NCBI RefSeq assembly: GCF_935825525.1
Contig: NZ_CAKXZT010000148.1
Span: 46,739 to 80,302 of the forward strand
Source of the DNA: Mesorhizobium escarrei
GTDB taxonomy: Bacteria > Pseudomonadota > Alphaproteobacteria > Rhizobiales > Rhizobiaceae
DNA length: 33,564 nt
Direction of reading: 5' to 3'
Shown piece after piece: positions 8,879-16,799 of the stretch. The stretch's first letter is position 1. Every line of letters begins with the position of its first letter. The translations under genes were made by a program, and so were the position numbers. The notes below the pieces were generated by a model. The model did not search any database and was not told the DNA's origin. It saw only the letters and a list, made by a program, of their open reading frames with translations.

Positions 8879-9331
8879 GCGGTGTCCCTCGTTACCTTGT
8901 CGCGACGCGGCCGATCCGCGCCGAATCATCTGCCGGTTGTGCATGACGGCGCACAAGGCCAGCCGTTCAACCGCTGGCGTCTGCCTCGTCACCTCTTCTG
9001 GAAGGGGACCGCCTCCGACGACCTATCTACTAATTCGCGCTTGATGTATTTGCAAATGAAATAGATGCATATTCATCAAAATGGATGCACGAAACGGCGG
9101 CAGACGTGCCTTTCAACTAGGCAGACTCCGACGGTCAGTTGATCGGCAACGGCGGGAGTACGCTTCAAATGAGTGCCCTGTCCCTCGCCGGTGAACGAAT
9201 CGACCGGGCCAAGGGAGCGTCAGGCCGATTCGATCGCATCCGGTGCGATTGGAGGGCGTGGCATGTTCCTTGCTTGCGTACTCAAAGGGTTCTGGGCAAG
9301 GGAGGTCTGGAGTCAGAAACAAGGGTTCGCC
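8879..9331. other. Divergent intergenic region
   Basis: This 453-base gap separates the exporter (left, - strand) from the AmiC-like gene (right, + strand). It holds the AT-rich dyad at 9042-9079 listed separately. Frames continue open upstream of both starts but show no codon preference or homology that would support longer proteins. No RNA gene is seen. Confidence 0.5.
9042..9079. promoter_or_regulatory. AT-rich dyad between divergent genes
   Basis: TTGATG at 9042-9047 and CATCAA at 9074-9079 are reverse complements flanking an AT-rich core. The core contains ATGCATATTCA at 9065-9075, the exact reverse complement of 309-319 in the amidase operator region. This shared 11-mer suggests that one regulator controls both the amidase operon and the exporter or AmiC-like gene. 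The repeat is seen; its function is inferred. Confidence 0.45.
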
Positions 9332-10372
9332 ATGAAAGTGGGTTTGCTTATATCGCGCAGCGGACCGGCCGGTCTTTGGGGGCCGTCTTGCGACACCGGT
9401 GCGATGCTTGCGGTTGCCGAGATCAACGCAGCCGGCGGGGTATTGGGCAGGCAGGTCGAACTGGTCATCGCCGACGCCGGCTGGTCGGAAACCGAGGCGA
9501 TCATGGCGGCTGGAACACTGGTGGACATAGATGGCGTTCATGCCGTCGTCGGCATGCATCCGAGCAACGTTCGCGATGCGATCAGGCGGCGCCTCGCCGG
9601 GAGCGTGCCTTATGTCTATACGCCTCAATATGAGGGCGGCGAGCGCAATCCCTATACGGTTGCAACAGGCGGCACCGACGATGAGATGCTGGGACCGGGA
9701 ATCGCCTGGCTGAGCGAGAAGCGCAAGGCCAGGCGCTTCTTTCTCGTCGGAAACGACTATGTCTGGCCGCGCCGGGCTCATCAGTGCGCTCGCGAAATCG
9801 TCCACGCCGCTGGCGGAAAGATAGTCGGTGAGGCCTTTCCGTCTTTCGGACTCGGCAACCATCGGGAAATTCTCGACCAGATTCGCAAGGCGCGGCCGGA
9901 TGTCGTCGTCATGGCGCTTCTGGGATCGGAAGCCGCAAGCTTCAACAGGGCGTTCTCGAAGGCGGGCCTTGCAGCGGGCATACTGCGCTTCGGCCTCGCC
10001 ATCGACGAAAGCGTCCTCTATGCAATCGGCGCCGAACACTCCGAGAACCTCTACGTAGCGCTTAACTATTTTTCGGGCGTCCAATCGGCGGCCAACGACC
10101 GCTTCCTGGAAACCTATCACGATTGCTTTGGCGAATATGCGCCGCCGGTCAATCAGGCATGCCAGTCCTGCTATGATGGGGTGAATGTCGTCGCCAATCT
10201 CGCCCGATCCATCGGTCGATGGGATGCCGCATCGCTGGCGAGAAGCTTCAGGCGTCCCGTAGCGCGCAGTGCGGTGCGCAGCACCCTTCTGAAGACGCCG
10301 ATGGGACCGACCTTGAAGGTTCACCTCGCCGCCGCGGAAGGGATCGAGTTCAAGATCGTTGCAAGCCACTAG
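9332..10372 (+). CDS. AmiC-like periplasmic-binding-fold protein
   Basis: This 346-residue protein has the type-1 periplasmic binding fold (Peripla_BP_5/AmiC group). It begins directly with the first strand, MKVGLLISRSGPAGLWG, and has no signal peptide. The segments PYVYTPQYEGG and FFLVGNDYVWPRRAH resemble corresponding parts of Pseudomonas AmiC, the cytoplasmic amide sensor that holds the antiterminator AmiR inactive. AAGGG eight bases before ATG 9332 supports the start; the frame is open further upstream, but nothing there looks like an export signal. In the same cluster as an amidase, a cytoplasmic amide-sensing role is attractive. No AmiR (ANTAR) partner is encoded in the window, so a misannotated or leaderless ABC binding protein is the alternative. 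Confidence 0.82.
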   Translation: MKVGLLISRSGPAGLWGPSCDTGAMLAVAEINAAGGVLGRQVELVIADAGWSETEAIMAAGTLVDIDGVHAVVGMHPSNVRDAIRRRLAGSVPYVYTPQYEGGERNPYTVATGGTDDEMLGPGIAWLSEKRKARRFFLVGNDYVWPRRAHQCAREIVHAAGGKIVGEAFPSFGLGNHREILDQIRKARPDVVVMALLGSEAASFNRAFSKAGLAAGILRFGLAIDESVLYAIGAEHSENLYVALNYFSGVQSAANDRFLETYHDCFGEYAPPVNQACQSCYDGVNVVANLARSIGRWDAASLARSFRRPVARSAVRSTLLKTPMGPTLKVHLAAAEGIEFKIVASH

Positions 10373-10737
10373 GGCAGGCGCAGACCTTGCCGTTCGGGTC
10401 GCGAGCGGCAGAATCCGGTTTCCCACCCGTTCGACTTGCAACGCGTCGGCGGATCGGTGTTTCACTCTTGAATGGACGGCACAAAACCCGTAATATCTGA
10501 AAATGAAGCTACTGAAACGAGAGCTTGTGCGAGCGAAAAGAAGATCCATGGGAGGAGGCAGCATGTTGGGCGGGAAGCGTTCAAGCCACGACAACGATTT
10601 TATTCGACTGATTAGCGGTCCTCTGAGCAGGAACCCGCAATCCTGCCTTCTGGGCCGTTTCGGTTGTCCGGCGCCATCTTTCCACGACGGCCCTTCGTTC
10701 GGCTCCACGTCACCCATCAGATAGATGCAGTCCAAAG
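10373..10737. other. Intergenic region upstream of the MarR gene
   Basis: This 365-base gap contains short open frames with no homology and no convincing ribosome sites. No terminator with a T-run was found after the AmiC-like gene, and no clear palindrome near the MarR start. Presumably it holds the MarR promoter. Confidence 0.4.
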
Positions 10738-11151
10738 ATGAAAATCACCGACCATCTGGCTTACGTCGTCGCCAGCGTAAATCGTCAACTGGAAGAGGAA
10801 CTGCAGGAAAGCCTGCGACCGTCCGGCGTCCCAATCGAACAGTTGCGCGTGCTGGAAGTTCTCGCGCGGGCAGGGTCCCTGCCGATGGGCGAACTCGCCG
10901 TCAAAGCTCTGGTAGAGCCGACGACGCTGACCAAGATGATCGACCGCATGGTGTCCGACGGCCTGGTTTTCCGCGCTCCCGATCCTGCCGACCGCCGCCG
11001 CGTGCTCATTCTTCTCGCTCCGGCCGGCGAGGCGCTCCAGAAGCGCTTGCACAATGTCTCCGTCGCGCAGGAAGAACGGCTGGCCAAACAGCTTCAAAAT
11101 GGCAAGGCCGAGGAGTTGCGAAATCTGCTTCGCGAACTTATTGGGCCGTGA
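10738..11151 (+). CDS. MarR-family transcriptional regulator
   Basis: This 137-residue winged-helix regulator has a dimerisation helix at the N-terminus. The helix-turn-helix is about residues 48-72 (SLPMGELAVKALVEPTTLTKMIDRM). The wing contains the diagnostic DRRRVLILLAPAG (about 83-95), followed by a C-terminal dimerisation helix. MarR proteins are usually repressors released by small aromatic or acidic ligands or by oxidation. It is the last gene of the amide cluster and a reasonable candidate for binding the inverted repeat before the amidase. The ribosome site is weak, so the start is chosen by family length. Confidence 0.9.
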   Translation: MKITDHLAYVVASVNRQLEEELQESLRPSGVPIEQLRVLEVLARAGSLPMGELAVKALVEPTTLTKMIDRMVSDGLVFRAPDPADRRRVLILLAPAGEALQKRLHNVSVAQEERLAKQLQNGKAEELRNLLRELIGP

Positions 11152-11595
11152 AAATGCGTGCATGATTGCGAAAGTGAGCCGGGTCGCTGTGTCCCGCCGC
11201 GGTTCCTAAAGGATTTTGTGCGGAGTTAGCGAGATCGTCTGAGAAGTGTCAAAGACGCTGGTCGCGGGAAGGCCGCTTTAAGTATGTCAAGGGTCCGAGG
11301 AATGTCTGCTCAGGGTTGTGCGCCGTGCCAAGGCGGCGCTTTCCAGCAAGTCCCACCCGGCAACCGCTCCAGCCGACCGTCCGCCGATTGGATGCCGCCA
11401 TCGGATCGCGAATGGGATCACGACCAAGGGCGTCCGTCGCGGTTGGAACCGGCGCCAGGCTTTCGCGCATGGACACGACCGGAAGACTTCGACTCTTCCT
11501 TGGACCCATCTAACCGGGGGGAGATTTCGCTCGCGAGCGCGAGTTGCGCACCGACCCAATCTTCCAGGGCGGCCGGCCAGGCCGGCATCGCAGTC

Positions 11596-11691
11596 CGAGC
11601 GCTGGAATGATGTCTCAAAAGGCGTGGCGTAGATCCATTCGCGCAAGGAAGTCTGGAGGAAACACTCTGCCTTGCCGTTGGTGCGCGGCAT
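11596..11691 (-). pseudogene. IS481-type transposase remnant
   Basis: About 32 residues beginning PRTNGKAECFLQTSLREW match the strongly conserved 'PRTNGKAERFIQTSLREWAYA' segment near the third catalytic residue of IS481/IS3-like DDE transposases; the Glu of KAE is the catalytic acid. Homology ends abruptly on both sides: the downstream WLHRYNWHRPH region is not found in the same frame, and upstream the DDE core is missing. It is therefore a fragment, not an active element. No flanking terminal inverted repeats were recognised. Confidence 0.75.
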
Positions 11692-11811
11692 AGGGGGCGC
11701 TTGGGGCGAATGACCTTTTTAGCGAGCGCTTCACGGACCAGATCGCTCCTGGCAACGATATCTGCCGAAAGCGGACTTCATTGTCCTGCGCTATCTGCGC
11801 GGGAATCTGCC

Positions 11812-11973
11812 CTAGCTAGGCGACTTGAGGTGTTTGAACCGCATCGGATCGATGCCAAGCAGGCGCAGATCGCCCGGACGCGGCCGGCGGCCAGTTTCCA
11901 CGGCGGCCGCAGCATTCATCGCGCTGCCCATCATGGTGAAGAATTCACCAGTTTTCCGAATTATCCTGCCCAT
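11812..11973 (-). CDS. Small conserved-looking protein, 53 residues
   Basis: A 53-residue basic protein begins MGRIIRKTGEFF, with GGGGTAAGG just before ATG 11973. The tail RRPRPGDLRLLGIDPMRF resembles the C-terminal 'DLRxLGIDPxxF' segment of short DUF1127-like proteins common in rhizobia. Function is unknown. It lies inside a decayed region, so it may be a surviving gene or a fragment. The match is from memory of a short motif and is only moderately secure. Confidence 0.5.
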   Translation of the reverse strand: MGRIIRKTGEFFTMMGSAMNAAAAVETGRRPRPGDLRLLGIDPMRFKHLKSPS

Positions 11974-12300
11974 CGCCTTACCCCGAAATTGTGCGGTGTG
12001 CAACAATTATGGTGGTTCTTTGAGCTCTTAACGAGGGGCCCCAATGCATAAGAGCCATGCGTGCGGCGCAAAGCTTGAGCCGCTGCTCGCACAGGCACGG
12101 CCCGCAGCCGCGACGGCGCCGATACGTCGGCGCTTCAAAGTGGTGCCGGGCCCATGAGGCGGAGGACCTCTACGTGGTAGACGGCCACCCTTCCCGACTG
12201 GGACGGGCACCAACCCGACACTGACCATCATGGCCAGCGCTTGGCGCGTCGCCGACAGGATTATCGCCCAAATGGGGCAGCCATTTCGAATTCTAAAGTC

Positions 12301-12332
12301 GAGACATTGGCGCCAATGGCGCCGAGTGTCTC
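12301..12332. repeat. GC-rich inverted repeat
   Basis: GAGACA at 12301-12306 is complementary to TGTCTC at 12327-12332. Between them GGCGCC occurs twice (12309-12314 and 12318-12323), giving a strong imperfect hairpin. No T-run follows. It could be an old insertion-sequence end or a transcription barrier in front of the oxalate regulon. Confidence 0.45.
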
Positions 12333-12440
12333 GAACATCGGAATGCCAGCCTAAGCCACCACCACGGTACTAAGAGCAGCCAAGGACCGTTCATTCGCAG
12401 GTTTAAACGAATAGCATCGCCCTACGGCGGCAGACGGGGA

Positions 12441-12478
12441 TTGATATTTTGCATTTTCTGGTATAATGCATACCAGAA
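12441..12478 (+). promoter_or_regulatory. Promoter with GntR-type operator site 1
   Basis: TTGATA (12441-12446) and a perfect TATAAT (12462-12467) form a promoter with a 15-base spacer. The -10 box lies inside TGGTATAATGCATACCA (12459-12475), a perfect dyad whose arms extend to nine bases each (12456-12478). This is the best copy of a 17-bp motif found before all five transcription units of the oxalate region. Binding here would occlude the -10, which suggests repression. Confidence 0.75.
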
Positions 12479-12621
12479 TTGATAGGCATGATAATCCGAA
12501 GCGCGGATAGAAGTGGCCTTGGGAGTGCTCACCGGCAGCTACCCAAAAGGCGTCGAAGGGGAATGATCCGCCTGTTTCGTGCTTGTAGCTGAGACAGTGG
12601 ATCAGGGCTGGAGGAGGAAGG

Positions 12622-13641
12622 ATGAAGATCTGTATCTATGGGGCAGGGGCCATCGGGGGCTATTTGGCGGTGATGCTAAAAGCCGGTGGCGCTGAGGTTT
12701 CGCTGATTGCCCGCGGCGCCCATCTGAGGGCAATCCAGCAGAACGGTCTCCGGCTTGTCAAGGAAGGCGAGGAGATCGTGGAGCGTATGCCCGCCTCCAG
12801 CGATCCGCGCGAATTCGGCCCTCAGGATTATGTCATCGTCGCGCTCAAGGCGCATCAGGCCTGGGAGGCGGCCGAGCAGATGGTGCCGTTGCTTGGTTCC
12901 CATACCGCTGTCGTGACCGCTCAGAACGGCATTCCCTGGTGGTACTTCTACGGTCTCGGGTCGAAGTTCGACGAAATGCGGCTCGAGAGCGTAGACCCCG
13001 GCGGCCGGCAGTGGAACGTCATCGGTCCCCAGCGTGCGATCGGTGCTACTGTTTATCCCGCAACCGAAATTACCGAGCCTGGCGTCGTCAGGCATATCTA
13101 CGGCAATCAGTTCGGCCTCGGCGAGCCGGATCGCAGCGACAGCGAGCGCGTGAAGCGGCTCGCGGCGGCAATGGAGGCCGGCGGCCTCAAGCCGCGCTTC
13201 TATGACGACATTCGCAACGACATCTGGATCAAGCTCTGGGGCAATCTCTGCTTCAATCCGATCTCGGCGCTGACCGGGGCGACGCTGGATGTTGTTGCCA
13301 CCGATCCGGGCACCCGCGCTCTGGCGCGAAACATGATGCTGGAGGCGCAGGCGATTGGCGAGAAGTTCGGCGCAACTTTCCGTGTCGATGTGGAGCGTCG
13401 GATCAGTGGCGCGGCCGGTGTCGGCACTCACCGTACCTCCATGCTGCAGGATGTGGACAAGGGCCGCCCCATCGAGCTCGACGCGCTCCTTACCTCTGTG
13501 CAGGAGATGGGGCGGCTTGCCGGCATCGAGACACCTTTCATCGACAGCGTCCTTGGGCTTGCCCAGCAGATGGGGAGGGTGAAAGGGCTCTACCCGACGT
13601 TTCCCAAAGAGCATCCGGCCAAACAGCGGATGGCTTCCTGA
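12622..13641 (+). CDS. PanE/ApbA-family reductase, candidate oxalyl-CoA reductase
   Basis: This 339-residue NAD(P)H-dependent oxidoreductase belongs to the 2-dehydropantoate 2-reductase family. The nucleotide-binding GAGAIGGY is at residues 7-14. The conserved lysine region reads IWIKLWGNLCFNPISALTGATL, containing the catalytic-type Lys and the NP-SAL motif. GGAGGAAGG precedes the ATG. In Methylobacterium extorquens a PanE homologue (PanE2) encoded with oxalate genes reduces oxalyl-CoA to glyoxylate, allowing oxalate carbon to be assimilated. This gene shares its operator with oxc, frc and the transporter, so the same role is more likely than pantothenate synthesis. The assignment rests on context plus family membership. 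A ketopantoate reductase or another 2-oxoacid reductase remains possible. Confidence 0.85.
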   Translation: MKICIYGAGAIGGYLAVMLKAGGAEVSLIARGAHLRAIQQNGLRLVKEGEEIVERMPASSDPREFGPQDYVIVALKAHQAWEAAEQMVPLLGSHTAVVTAQNGIPWWYFYGLGSKFDEMRLESVDPGGRQWNVIGPQRAIGATVYPATEITEPGVVRHIYGNQFGLGEPDRSDSERVKRLAAAMEAGGLKPRFYDDIRNDIWIKLWGNLCFNPISALTGATLDVVATDPGTRALARNMMLEAQAIGEKFGATFRVDVERRISGAAGVGTHRTSMLQDVDKGRPIELDALLTSVQEMGRLAGIETPFIDSVLGLAQQMGRVKGLYPTFPKEHPAKQRMAS

Positions 13642-13808
13642 GTTCTTTTGCGGTCTGGGCGAGAGCCCTCTGCGGCTTCGCCGCACAAGGTCCACCATGA
13701 TGCTCTTGGCCGACACTAAGAAGTCGACCAAGAAATCACCAAGGCTGTTGGATCACTGACGTCGCGCAAAGGTGCGCGGGAGCATGTGGCCAGGCTAGGG
13801 AGGGAAAG

Positions 13809-14582
13809 ATGTCGCAGTGGGTCCGGTTTGAGGATGACGGCGAGGAGCGCTTCGGCTGCCTTATGGGCAAGGACATTTTGGTCCACACCGGAACGATGTT
13901 CGACGACCCACAGCCAACGTACGTGCGCCGCCCGCTCACCGCGGTGCGGCTGCTGCCGCCCTGCCAGCCCTCTAAAATCATTGCGCTCTGGAACAATTTC
14001 CGGCAACTCGCTGCCAAGCTCTCTGTGCCAGAACCGGTGGAGCCGCTTTACCTCCTGAAGGCGGTTTCAAGCGTTGCGGCACCAGGCGCCGTCATCAGCC
14101 GGCCGGCGTCATATGCCGAACGCATCGTCTTCGAAGGTGAACTCGGCATTGTGATCGGCCGCATCTGCGCGAACGCCTCCGACGAGGCGGCGGCCGCGGC
14201 AATCTTCGGCTACACCTGCGTCAATGATCTCACCGCAAGCGACATCATCGCGCGCGACAAGAACTTCGCGCAGTGGGCGCGCGCCAAGAGTTTCGACGGT
14301 TTCGGGCCTTTCGGCCCTATTATCGCCACTGATCTCGACCTGAGCGGGCTCAGCGTGCGGACCGAAGTCAACGGTGTGGAGCGGCAGAACTACCCGCTCG
14401 ACGACATGATCTTTCGGCCTGAGCGTCTCGTCAGCGCTCTTTCGAAAGACATGACCCTTCTGCCGGGCGACCTGATCTGCTGTGGCACCTCGCTCGGCGT
14501 CGGTTCGCTGAAGGACGCGGCAAGTACCGTCTCGGTGACGATCGAGGGAATAGGTACGCTGTGCAATACATTTGTTCAGTGA
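13809..14582 (+). CDS. Fumarylacetoacetate hydrolase family protein
   Basis: This 257-residue protein contains the FAH fold from about residue 55. Visible family features are the metal-ligand segment FEGELGIVIGR (acidic E-x-E type), NDLTASDI, and AKSFDGFGPFGPII. The family includes acylpyruvate hydrolases, oxaloacetate decarboxylases/tautomerases and 2-hydroxyhepta-2,4-diene-1,7-dioate isomerases, all acting on 2-oxo- or 2,4-dioxo-acids with Mg or Mn. GGGAGGGA before the ATG is a strong ribosome site. It lies 167 bases downstream of the PanE-like gene and is probably in its transcript; a small hairpin (13671-13685) lies between. One speculative role is generating oxalate or removing oxaloacetate-like side products. 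Confidence 0.87.
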   Translation: MSQWVRFEDDGEERFGCLMGKDILVHTGTMFDDPQPTYVRRPLTAVRLLPPCQPSKIIALWNNFRQLAAKLSVPEPVEPLYLLKAVSSVAAPGAVISRPASYAERIVFEGELGIVIGRICANASDEAAAAAIFGYTCVNDLTASDIIARDKNFAQWARAKSFDGFGPFGPIIATDLDLSGLSVRTEVNGVERQNYPLDDMIFRPERLVSALSKDMTLLPGDLICCGTSLGVGSLKDAASTVSVTIEGIGTLCNTFVQ

Positions 14583-14636
14583 CGGCGTGCTTGAGGCATG
14601 TGCCTTTTCGGGGCAGTTCCAGCGGGAGGGGAGACC

Positions 14637-15518
14637 TCAGGCGGTGACGAACAACGCTTCGCGCATCGTCGCGCCAACCAAGTGCGGGCTCTCCGCTATG
14701 ATGACGCCCGCGGCCTGAAGCGCACGAATCTTGCTCTCGGCGTCCCCGGCCAAACCCTGCGCGATGGCACCTGCATGCCCCATGCGGTGTTCGATCGGTG
14801 CATAACGGCCGACGATGAGCGCGACCACCGGAATCCGGGGCTTAACTGCTGCGACGAAATCTGCCAGTTCCTCTTCCTCCGAGCCGCCGATCTCGCCGAT
14901 AACGACCACGCCGCGCGTGTCCTGATCTGCGAGAAAAAGTTCCAGACATTCGCGCATGCCTAGTCCGTGGATGGCGTCGCCGCCGATGCCTACGGTGGTC
15001 GACTGGCCAAGACCGGCATCGCTCACTTGTGCGATCACTTCACTGGTCAGCGAGGCGGAGCGCGACATGATGCCGATGGTGCCTCTGCGCGCCCGGCCGG
15101 TCGTCATCACGCCGATCTTGCAGACGTCTGGAGCCAGGACGCCTTGCGAGTTCGGCCCAACCAAAATGGTCGCGCCCTGTTTAAGGGCATCGCGCACGCG
15201 AATCATGTCCCGCACAGGAACACGCTCAGTCAACGCCACGACCAATGGCATGCCCGCCTCGATCGCCTCGATCATGGCTGCCGCTGCGTTGCTTGGCGGC
15301 ACGAACACCATGCTGGCATTTGCGTCCGTTTCGGCCATCCCTGCAGCAACGGTGTCGAAGATCGGCAGGTTCAAGTGACGGGTGCCGGCCTTGCCTGGCC
15401 TCACGCCACCGACGATGCGAGTGCCGTATTCGAGCATCGCGGCGGAATAGTGCGTTCCGGCCCAGCCGGTCATGCCCTGACAGATAACACGCGTATCGTG
15501 GTCGACGAGAATGGTCAT
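14637..15518 (-). CDS. Diverged succinyl-CoA synthetase alpha-like subunit
   Basis: This 293-residue protein with the SucD architecture has an N-terminal CoA-binding domain and a ligase-CoA domain with the phosphorylated histidine (His248 in RMGHAGA) intact. It departs from canonical SucD at active-site positions: GPNSQG at 121-126 replaces GPNCPG, and SRSASLTSE replaces SRSGTLTYE. The start at ATG 15518 overlaps the stop of the beta-like gene (ATGA), implying translational coupling and a complex. It ends the oxc-frc operon. NDP-forming activation of a carboxylic acid to its CoA thioester is the family reaction. The changed loop suggests a substrate other than succinate, perhaps oxalate; that is inference. 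Confidence 0.85.
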   Translation of the reverse strand: MTILVDHDTRVICQGMTGWAGTHYSAAMLEYGTRIVGGVRPGKAGTRHLNLPIFDTVAAGMAETDANASMVFVPPSNAAAAMIEAIEAGMPLVVALTERVPVRDMIRVRDALKQGATILVGPNSQGVLAPDVCKIGVMTTGRARRGTIGIMSRSASLTSEVIAQVSDAGLGQSTTVGIGGDAIHGLGMRECLELFLADQDTRGVVVIGEIGGSEEEELADFVAAVKPRIPVVALIVGRYAPIEHRMGHAGAIAQGLAGDAESKIRALQAAGVIIAESPHLVGATMREALFVTA

Positions 15519-16696
15519 GGCTGGCTCTCTCCGGATTGTGCAGCACTGACAGCACGCGTCACCGCTGTCCACATATCCGGGCAGTCGATCACCTTGCAGC
15601 CGAAATTGGCAAAACGGAACCTTGCGTACTCGGCATTATTGCCGGCCAAGCGCACGACGATAGGCAATGAACGCCTGTTCCGGCGCATGGCGATGCCGAG
15701 GCCGTCCGCGATCGTGTCGCAAGGTTGCATGCCGCCGCCATGGACATTGACCAGAATCGATCGCACCGCTGGATTGCCGAGTAGCAGAGCAAAGCCATGC
15801 GCCACGTCAAGACTGGTCGCGGTGGTGCGGATGTCCATGAAATTCGCTGGCCTGCCGTTGGCTGCTCGTACCATGTCGAGCGTCGCAAGACCAAGCCCCG
15901 CGCCATTGACTACAAGCCCGATATCGCCATCGAGCGCTAGATAGTTGAGGTTGCGGTTTTGCGCCGCAATCTCAACCGCGTCGCTCTCGGACTCTTCCCG
16001 CAACGCCATCAGGTCGGGATGCCGGAACAGTGCATTGTCGTCGATCGTGATCTTGGCATCCACCGCCACGAAACGGCCTGGTTCGACCACAGAAAGAGGG
16101 TTGATCTCGATCAGGGTGGCATCCAGTTCCAAAAAGGCGTCCCGCAGTTGCCCGAGAAGCTCGACGAACGGCGGAATCAAGCCTGCGGCGAGGCCCAGAC
16201 GAGCGCCCAGACCGGCCGCCGCCGTTTTGTCGAGCGTCTGTTCCGCGCCAAGGGCGAGCCGCTCGAACCGGGTTTGCCCGTTCTGAATCCTCTGCTCAAT
16301 ATCGTCGCCCCCTTCACACGCTGCGAGAAGGACGATTTCGGCGGTTGCGGCGCCGATAAAAAGTGAAAGGTAGAGGCTTTGCAGGGGCTCTACGGCGGTT
16401 TCGACCAGGACCTTGCGCACGAGGTGGCCAGTTGGCGCCGTCTGTTCGGTAGCGAGACGTCGACCAAGCAGATCGCCTGCCGCAGCCATCGCCTCTTCCG
16501 GCAAGGAGACGAGACGCACGCCGCCGGCACGGCCGCGCGCGCCAGCCCGGATTTGCGCTTTGACTGCAAAGCCCGCTGCCTTGAGGTCACGCGCTGTATT
16601 CCGTGCCTCCTCTTTGGTCGATACAGCCTGCCCCTCGGGCACGTGCACGCCGCGGGACGACAGCAGGATCTTGGACTGGAACTCGTGCAGGTTCAC
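15515..16696 (-). CDS. Diverged succinyl-CoA synthetase beta-like subunit
   Basis: This 393-residue ATP-grasp protein resembles SucC and starts at GTG 16696, six bases after GAGAGG; the family N-terminus NLHEFQSK begins right there, so the longer frame to 16774 is rejected. Metal-binding landmarks remain (EINPL and VDAKITIDDNALFRHPDL). The nucleotide loop reads AQIRAGARGRAGG instead of the usual Q-HAGGRGK-GG. In the C-terminal domain the conserved GGGAT loop is replaced by RTTAT, and GGIMRCD by GGGMQPCD with one extra residue. These segments lie near the phosphohistidine in known structures. A second, canonical pair lies at 26603-28719. This copy is therefore either specialised for another acid or losing function. 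Confidence 0.85.
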   Translation of the reverse strand: MNLHEFQSKILLSSRGVHVPEGQAVSTKEEARNTARDLKAAGFAVKAQIRAGARGRAGGVRLVSLPEEAMAAAGDLLGRRLATEQTAPTGHLVRKVLVETAVEPLQSLYLSLFIGAATAEIVLLAACEGGDDIEQRIQNGQTRFERLALGAEQTLDKTAAAGLGARLGLAAGLIPPFVELLGQLRDAFLELDATLIEINPLSVVEPGRFVAVDAKITIDDNALFRHPDLMALREESESDAVEIAAQNRNLNYLALDGDIGLVVNGAGLGLATLDMVRAANGRPANFMDIRTTATSLDVAHGFALLLGNPAVRSILVNVHGGGMQPCDTIADGLGIAMRRNRRSLPIVVRLAGNNAEYARFRFANFGCKVIDCPDMWTAVTRAVSAAQSGESQP

Positions 16697-16799
16697 GGCC
16701 GCCTCTCCCTTATTCCGTTTGCCGTCGACACGTTGGAAGCTCAGCCTGCGTCGGCCAGCTTCAATCGGTGGCAAGCGCCATCCATTTTAGCCGCAAGAA

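Larger units (their letters stand above)
11152..12440. other. Gene-poor, decayed region
   Basis: Nearly 1.3 kb without a convincing full-length gene. It holds a transposase remnant (11596-11691), one plausible small gene (11812-11973) and a GC-rich hairpin (12301-12332), each listed separately. Other open frames are short, lack ribosome sites and match nothing I recognise. The pattern fits a site of past insertion and decay separating the amide cluster from the oxalate regulon. Confidence 0.6.

Noticed and set aside
10503..10724. A 73-residue frame before the MarR gene
   Set aside because: No ribosome site in the right place, no homology, and codon use unlike neighbouring genes.
14583..14636. 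AGGCATGTGCCTTTT as a terminator between the convergent FAH and SCS-alpha-like genes
   Set aside because: The stem is only five base pairs with a two-base loop, too weak to call.
14637..16696. Calling this pair the housekeeping succinyl-CoA synthetase
   Set aside because: Several near-invariant active-site loops are changed (GPNSQG, RTTAT, GGGMQPCD), and a canonical pair lies about 10 kb away.
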